This document shows, piece by piece, positions 59,550 through 64,000 of a DNA stretch of 64,000 nt. Location: positions 1 through 64,000 of the forward strand of contig NZ_LBJG01000026.1 in NCBI RefSeq assembly GCF_028128765.1, in the 5' to 3' direction. Position 1 is the first letter of the stretch, and each line of letters begins with the position of its first letter. The notes under the pieces are model-generated. The model ran no database searches. It saw only the letters and a list, made by a program, of their open reading frames with translations, and had not been told where the DNA came from. The DNA is from Bradyrhizobium sp. CCBAU 51627. Its GTDB lineage: Bacteria; Pseudomonadota; Alphaproteobacteria; Rhizobiales; Xanthobacteraceae. A program made the translations under genes and the position numbers.

Positions 59550-60451
59550 GGGCCGGCGAAGAACGCGCGCAGCGCCCTTGCTGTGACCTCGGGGTTCTCC
59601 TCGGTGAGGAAGTGGCCGGAATCGACCGGCATGCCGTCGACATTGGTCGCCCACTGCTTCCAGACGTCGAGCGGCGTCGCGGCGGCCTGGGCGATGCCGG
59701 CATTGCCCCACAGCACCAGCATCGACACGGTGATCTTCTTGCCGGCCTCGACATCGGCCTTGTCGAGGTCGTAGTCGATAGTGGCGCCGGCGCGGTAGTC
59801 CTCGCACATCGCGTGAATACGGGCGGGATCGCGGAACGGGGCGATGTAGTGCGCGAGCGCGCGGGGGTCGATCGCGTCCAGCGTCCTCGACTTGGTCTGG
59901 CTCGCCATCTTGAAGCGCAGGAAGAACTCGCCCTGCCCCGAGATCAGCGTCTCCGGCAGCGGCGCGGGCTGGGCCAGGAAAGTCCAGTGATAGATCTTCA
60001 GCGCATAGGCGCGGTTCATCCGCTCCCAGTAATTATAGGTCGGCAGGATATCGAGCACCGCGAGCTTCGACAGCCGGCCGGGATGGTCGAGCGCGAGCCG
60101 ATACGACACGCGGCCGCCGCGATCGTGGCCGGCGAGCGCGAAGTGGACGTGGCCGAGGCGCTCCATCATCTCCACCATCGCTTTCGCCATCGCGCGCTTG
60201 CTGTAGGGCATGTGCAGCGCATCGCTCCCGGGCATGTCGGACCAACCATAGCCCGGCAGGTCGGCGATGATCAGCGTGAAGCGGTCGGCCAGTTCAGGCG
60301 CGACGCGGTGCCACATCACATGCGTCTCGGAGAAGCCGTGCAGCAGGAGCAGCGGCGGCCCGTTGCCGCCCACGCGGGCGAAGATGCGGCCGAACGAGGT
60401 GTTGATCCATTCGGAGGCGAAGCCGGGATAGAGGTCGGCGAGATCGGACAT
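59546..60451 (-). CDS. Predicted fluoroacetate dehalogenase (alpha/beta hydrolase)
   Basis: The 301-residue protein is a close relative, by recall, of fluoroacetate dehalogenase RPA1163 of Rhodopseudomonas palustris, and residue numbers match without gaps. The nucleophile D110, carboxylate-binding R111 and R114, acid D134, fluoride-binding H155, W156 and Y219, and base H280 are all present. Position 185, Trp in RPA1163 and known to shape the pocket, is Gln here. The enzyme would split C-F by SN2 attack to yield glycolate and fluoride, or act on related 2-halo acids. AAGGA precedes the start. Confidence 0.85.
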   Translation of the reverse strand: MSDLADLYPGFASEWINTSFGRIFARVGGNGPPLLLLHGFSETHVMWHRVAPELADRFTLIIADLPGYGWSDMPGSDALHMPYSKRAMAKAMVEMMERLGHVHFALAGHDRGGRVSYRLALDHPGRLSKLAVLDILPTYNYWERMNRAYALKIYHWTFLAQPAPLPETLISGQGEFFLRFKMASQTKSRTLDAIDPRALAHYIAPFRDPARIHAMCEDYRAGATIDYDLDKADVEAGKKITVSMLVLWGNAGIAQAAATPLDVWKQWATNVDGMPVDSGHFLTEENPEVTARALRAFFAGP

Positions 60452-60467
60452 CTTGTTGCATCCTTGT

Positions 60468-60522
60468 CTTTGGTCAGTCCCGGAACTGCTCCCGACAAAA
60501 AGTCGAAAACAACCCCATGCAC
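60468..60522 (-). repeat. Shared leader element, copy 2
   Basis: On the minus strand GTGCATGGGGTTGTTTTC is identical to 7545-7562, and it continues to GGGACTGACCAAAG. The element ends 16 bases before the dehalogenase ATG, in the same orientation as that gene. Confidence 0.65.
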
Positions 60523-60589
60523 AGTAGCTAAGTTCAACGCCCGCCTATGCATTTTGGGCATGTCGTCGGGCGCCCCCGCAATAGGCCGG

Positions 60590-61873
60590 TCAGCGCCTCG
60601 CCTTCTCCGCCTCCACCGCCTGCCAGCCGATGTCGCGGCGGCAGAAGCCTTCCGGCCAGACGATGCGGTCCACCGCCCGATAGGCGCGCGCCTGCGCCTC
60701 GGTCACCGTCGCCCCCAGCGCGCAGACATTGAGCACACGGCCGCCATTGGCGAGGATGGCGCCGTCCTTCGCCACGGTGCCGGCATGGAAGATCTCGACG
60801 CTGTCGGCCTTGGCCGCGTCATCGAGCCCCTCGATCCGCGTGCCCTTCTGGTAGTCGCCGGGATAGCCCTTCGCCGCCATCACCACGGTGAGCGCGGATT
60901 CCGGGTACCAGCGCAGGTCGAAATTCTTCAGCTGGCCATCGCATGAGGCCAGGAACGCCGGGACGATGTCGCTCATCATGCGCAGCATCAGCACCTGGCA
61001 TTCAGGATCGCCGAAGCGGACGTTGAACTCGAACAGTTTTGGGCCCTGCGTCGTCAGCATGATTCCGGCATAGAGCACGCCGCGGAACGGCGTGCCGCGC
61101 TGCTTCATCCCTGCGACCGTCGGCAGGATGATCCTGGCCATGATCGCGTCGTGGATGACGGGCGTCACCAGCGGCGTCGGCGAATAGGCGCCCATGCCGC
61201 CGGTGTTGGGGCCGACATCGTGGTCGAACACGCGCTTGTGGTCCTGGGCGGAGGCGAGCGGAATGGCGGTCTCGCCGTCGCAGAGCGCGAAGAAGCTGAT
61301 CTCGCGGCCCGGCAGGAACTCCTCGATCACGACCTCCGCGCCGGCTTCGCCAAAGGCGCCCTCGAACATCATGGCGATGGCGTCCTCCGCCTCGCGCATG
61401 GTTTTCGCAACGACGACGCCCTTGCCGGCGGCAAGGCCATCGGCCTTGACCACGATCGGCGCGCCCTGGCTGTGCACGTAAGCGAGCGCATCTTGAGCCT
61501 TGGTGAAGCGCTTGTAGGCGCCGGTGGGAATGCCGAACTCGGTGCACAGCGCCTTGGTAAAGCCCTTGGAGCTCTCGAGCTGCGCCGCCGCCTTGCTCGG
61601 CCCGAACGCCTTGATGCCTGCGGCGGTGAGATCATCGACGATGCCGGCCGCCAGCGGCGTCTCCGGGCCGACCACGACCAGCTCGACCGCATTCTTTTTG
61701 CAGAAGTCGATCACGGCGGCATGGTCGGCGACATCGAGCGCCACGCATTCGGCCTCCCGCGCGATGCCGGCATTGCCGGGCGCGCACCAGAATTTGGTCA
61801 CCAGGGGGGAAGCTGCGATCTTCCACGCCAGCGCATGTTCGCGGCCGCCGGAACCAAGCAGGAGAATGTGCAT
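60590..61873 (-). CDS. purD: Phosphoribosylamine-glycine ligase
   Basis: PurD (GAR synthetase) joins glycine to phosphoribosylamine in purine synthesis. The start at 61873 gives the usual MHILLLGSGGREHALAWKI opening and 427 residues; an upstream frame adds unrelated residues. ATP-grasp features are seen as VVKADGLAAGKGVVVA, EEFLPGREISFFALCDG and LFEFNVRFGDPECQVLM. The gene after it upstream on the genome is accessory DNA, so the usual neighbour on that side appears to be displaced. Confidence 0.97.
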   Translation of the reverse strand: MHILLLGSGGREHALAWKIAASPLVTKFWCAPGNAGIAREAECVALDVADHAAVIDFCKKNAVELVVVGPETPLAAGIVDDLTAAGIKAFGPSKAAAQLESSKGFTKALCTEFGIPTGAYKRFTKAQDALAYVHSQGAPIVVKADGLAAGKGVVVAKTMREAEDAIAMMFEGAFGEAGAEVVIEEFLPGREISFFALCDGETAIPLASAQDHKRVFDHDVGPNTGGMGAYSPTPLVTPVIHDAIMARIILPTVAGMKQRGTPFRGVLYAGIMLTTQGPKLFEFNVRFGDPECQVLMLRMMSDIVPAFLASCDGQLKNFDLRWYPESALTVVMAAKGYPGDYQKGTRIEGLDDAAKADSVEIFHAGTVAKDGAILANGGRVLNVCALGATVTEAQARAYRAVDRIVWPEGFCRRDIGWQAVEAEKARR

Positions 61874-62206
61874 CGAAGGCTCAGAATGAGGGGTTTTGCT
61901 GGGGCCGGAGGTCGCACGAATCGGGGTGGGGCTCAAGGGGGTGGGGCCCAGACTTCACGTCATTCCAGGCCCAGCGAAGCCGCTACTGTTCTTTTCCTCA
62001 TCTCCTGTCGCTGATTGCCTATTTCTTAGAGGGGGTTCTCAGCGTCGCAGGGACTTCGTTAAGCGCCCCTCTGATGGCGGACTGAGCTGCCCCTGGCTCG
62101 CTTCGCCGCCTTCGACACAACCCCTCTCTGCCCACAGTGTCGTGCCACAACGAGAGGGTTGCAACGCTTCATCGCTCGCACCGGGCCGCCAGTGGGCGGA
62201 GGCCCT
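61874..62206. other. Gene-less segment between purD and the accessory gene
   Basis: These 333 bases hold the promoter side of purD and then sequence with lower GC and irregular codon structure. I see no gene, tRNA end or clear inverted repeat in it. It is a likely boundary between the core chromosome and inserted DNA. Confidence 0.4.
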
Positions 62207-62923
62207 TCAACGAAGGGCTACGAACTTGCAGCCGGTCCACAACGCCTCGGCGTTTTTCTGGTCTATCCTTTGCGAGTTCTCAATCGAGAAGCTGGAGCCA
62301 TTCACCCAGCAGTAGAGACTTTCGAGAATTGGTACCGAGGCATCCATCACTTTGGTTTCGTCGCCGTACTTCATTGGGTCGACAGGTCCGTTCTTCTCGC
62401 GGCGTGTCGCCTCGAGGGAGTGCGCGAGGTACTTATCGCGAACGTTCATGATCGAGGCTAGCCGCGCTGATCTAAGAACTGAGCGAGCATCCGCGATTGC
62501 CTGCCGCAGCTCGGTCCGAGCCTGCGATGCGCGCTCTTCTGCGAACTGCTCGTCTCTCTGATCTTGGTGCTGGCTGCGCGTCTCCTCAGCAAGCATCTCG
62601 ATGAGTTCTTCATCGCCAATCAGCGCAACGACGGTCGGAATGTTCTCCTTGTCAAGATCGACGCCGTCCCAGATTGCGCAAAGACGCACGATCTCGATCT
62701 GGTACATGCTGAGCTGGAAGATCCTGAACGCGTTCGCTGCATAGGATCGGGGAATTTGAGACGCCAGCACCGGCGAGAACACCACGAACGAATTGTTGGC
62801 GTGCAGTTCGACCACATATAGGAAGTGATCGAGCACCTTCTTCATTTTGGCTTTGGCAAGCCGAAGCCGGTCTGGCTTCGGGAGGCGAACAATCGCCTTC
62901 TCGGCATCGTTACGTTTCGACAT
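62207..62923 (-). CDS. HEPN-motif protein, AbiU2-like (possible defence RNase)
   Basis: The ATG at 62923 gives 238 residues; a longer frame from 63025 adds a basic tail of doubtful origin. The protein is all-helical in appearance and carries VRDKYLAHS, an R-x5-H motif at 162-168, near a long charged helix (118-155). This is the catalytic motif of HEPN RNases, placed like the one in AbiU2-type abortive infection proteins. Codon use is less GC-biased than in the neighbours, and an IS3 remnant lies next to it, suggesting transfer. Function is inference; no antitoxin partner is seen. Confidence 0.55.
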   Translation of the reverse strand: MSKRNDAEKAIVRLPKPDRLRLAKAKMKKVLDHFLYVVELHANNSFVVFSPVLASQIPRSYAANAFRIFQLSMYQIEIVRLCAIWDGVDLDKENIPTVVALIGDEELIEMLAEETRSQHQDQRDEQFAEERASQARTELRQAIADARSVLRSARLASIMNVRDKYLAHSLEATRREKNGPVDPMKYGDETKVMDASVPILESLYCWVNGSSFSIENSQRIDQKNAEALWTGCKFVALR

Positions 62924-63200
62924 GTTGCTATGAAGGGCTAAGCTCGGAAGGGCGGCAACAGACTGGTGCAGCTTATCCCCGCGTTTATGGTCCGTCCGTC
63001 TCCGCCCTTGCGCTTGGCACGTCATTCACCACACCTCGTGACGCCTTACCATCCCGCGCGCCCCAGCGATCCTCCGCCTCGACATGAGCACCCTGTCGCG
63101 CTGCAGAAGACAAAGATTTTGCGATTACGGGGGCAGTGCTGGACTGCACCCCTGAAGTGAGACACGATAATTACAGTGACAGTCGGGTTGTCACGATGCG

Positions 63201-63571
63201 TTACCGCGGGTTGTTTTGCGCGAACGCGGCTTCGAACTCAATAGGCGACCGAGCGCCGAATGCAGGCGCTCTTTGTTGTAGACCTCCGCGATGAAGCTGT
63301 TGATGTGACGGCGAGCGTCGCCCAGATCGGCAAAGGCCCTGCCGTCGACCTCCTCGGCCTTGAGTGTCTTCATGAAGCTCTCCGCCTTGGCGTTGTCGAA
63401 GGGATTGCCCGGCCTGCTCATGCTGATGGTGATGTCACGGTCGGCGAGCCGTTGCCGATAGGCGATGGAGGCGTATTGCACGCCGCGGTCGGAGTGATGG
63501 ATCAGACTGCCAGGGGCCGGTCCCCGCGCCGCGATGGCTTTCTCCAGTGCAGCGATGGCAAGCGAGGAGCG
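63201..63571 (-). pseudogene. Truncated, frameshifted IS3-family transposase (OrfB C-terminus)
   Basis: The frame reads LIHHSDRGVQYASIAYRQRL..SMSRPGNPFDNAKAESFMKTLKAEEV, the DDE core of IS3 OrfB, including its D and last E. The 5' part is lost: a stop lies just before codon 1 at 63571. Near 63242 a frame change breaks it; the expected ending PIEFEAAFAQNNPR* is present in the neighbouring frame and stops at 63201. The element is dead. About 60 bases to the left, TGGACTGCACCCCTGAAG (63132-63149) may be its inverted-repeat end. Confidence 0.85.
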
Positions 63572-63671
63572 CTATTTGGAAACCTCGCAGGCGCCCAAGC
63601 CGAACTCGCAGGGCGGCAAGCATGTTCGGCTCAGCGACGTCTTCATGACCAATAAGGGAAATTGCCCTTAA
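63555..63671 (+). CDS. Short ORF or gene remnant, 38 aa, next to the IS3 scar
   Basis: The ATG at 63555 opens 38 codons reading MASEERYLETSQAPKPNSQG then GKHVRLSDVFMTNKGNCP and a TAA. The first 17 bases overlap the transposase remnant on the other strand. The peptide looks like protein C-terminus rather than random translation, so it may be the 3' end of a gene cut by the element. I do not recognise it. Confidence 0.3.
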   Translation: MASEERYLETSQAPKPNSQGGKHVRLSDVFMTNKGNCP

Positions 63672-63768
63672 AGATGCGCGCAAGCCGACAACGACCGCCT
63701 CGCTATGAGGAACCTTGCCCTACCTTGGGATGTTGCAAAAAACATACAACAGTTCAGGAGGAACTCGC

Positions 63769-64000
63769 ATGAGAATTCTGTTATTGGCTAGTGCACTGGC
63801 GGTTGCCGCTTTCGCTATTGCGACGCCGATGACCATTGCACCCGCATCAGCTCAAGTTGCCGTCGATACTCCCCTCGGCGGCGTAAGAGTGGGCCCGGAG
63901 CGGCATTATTACCGAGACTACGATCGACCCGCTTATCGCGCCTACGGATATGATCGCGGATATCGCAGTGGATGCCGCACCGTTACGATCGAACGCGACG
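63769..64000 (+). CDS. Small exported Tyr/Arg-rich protein (cut by window edge)
   Basis: A strong AGGAGG six bases before the ATG supports this start. The signal peptide ends near PASAQV. The mature part is rich in Tyr, Arg, Asp and Gly (ERHYYRDYDRPAYRAYGYDRGYR), then SGCRTVTIERD at the edge. This pattern occurs in small secreted proteins of Bradyrhizobium. The gene runs past the window, so its length is unknown. Confidence 0.7.
   Translation, partial: MRILLLASALAVAAFAIATPMTIAPASAQVAVDTPLGGVRVGPERHYYRDYDRPAYRAYGYDRGYRSGCRTVTIERD

Overview
The window is GC-rich chromosomal DNA of an alphaproteobacterium, most likely Bradyrhizobium or a close relative in the Nitrobacteraceae. I base this on the protein sequences, on the many short palindromic intergenic repeats of types I associate with that group, and on gene orders such as uvrC-pgsA-moaD-moaE, lgt-midA-pgeF and ribF-ileS-lspA. 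Genes are densely packed on both strands. No tRNA, rRNA or CRISPR array was found by eye.

Layout. 1-77 is the tail of an IS630-type transposase. 90-3600 holds a GST-like protein, a TauE/SafE exporter divergent from a LysR regulator, and small conserved proteins. 3688-6588 is a long uvrB. 6.6-12 kb carries small secreted or membrane proteins and a MaoC-domain pair. 12.2-15.2 kb (minus strand) is ychF, pth, rplY and ubiK. 15.4-21 kb (plus strand) is a dienelactone hydrolase, lgt, midA, pgeF, a lipoprotein and prs. 21.0-21.8 kb is a lumazine synthase behind an FMN riboswitch. 22.2-27.4 kb holds a YbjN-like gene, proC, a FlK-type thioesterase, a tautomerase, hisS and ilvE. 27.7-30.4 kb is a MarR regulator, OmpR-type regulator and histidine kinase. 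30.6-35.2 kb has exported proteins, RNase T2, rlmJ, a cold-shock gene and an Omp25-like porin. 35.4-44.2 kb is uvrC, pgsA, moaDE, prmB, two membrane proteins, a TipF-like degenerate EAL protein and a HAD phosphatase. 44.3-53.9 kb is cheY, ribF, ileS, lspA, an M16 peptidase pair and arfB. 54-61.9 kb is mutL, rsmD, rluB, tadA, a predicted fluoroacetate dehalogenase and purD. The last 2 kb is accessory DNA: a HEPN-motif protein, a broken IS3 transposase and the start of a small secreted protein.

Shared roles. Much of the window is information processing and repair (uvrB, uvrC, mutL, hisS, ileS, pth, rplY, arfB, rlmJ, rsmD, rluB, tadA, prmB). Lipoprotein maturation has both lgt and lspA. Flavin supply has a riboswitch-controlled lumazine synthase and ribF. 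Less routine items are the dehalogenase, which matches the characterised Rhodopseudomonas enzyme at every catalytic position I can recall but has Gln at 185; a cluster of six GANTC sites; an 18-base identical leader shared by two unrelated genes; and the HEPN protein at the IS-scarred right edge.
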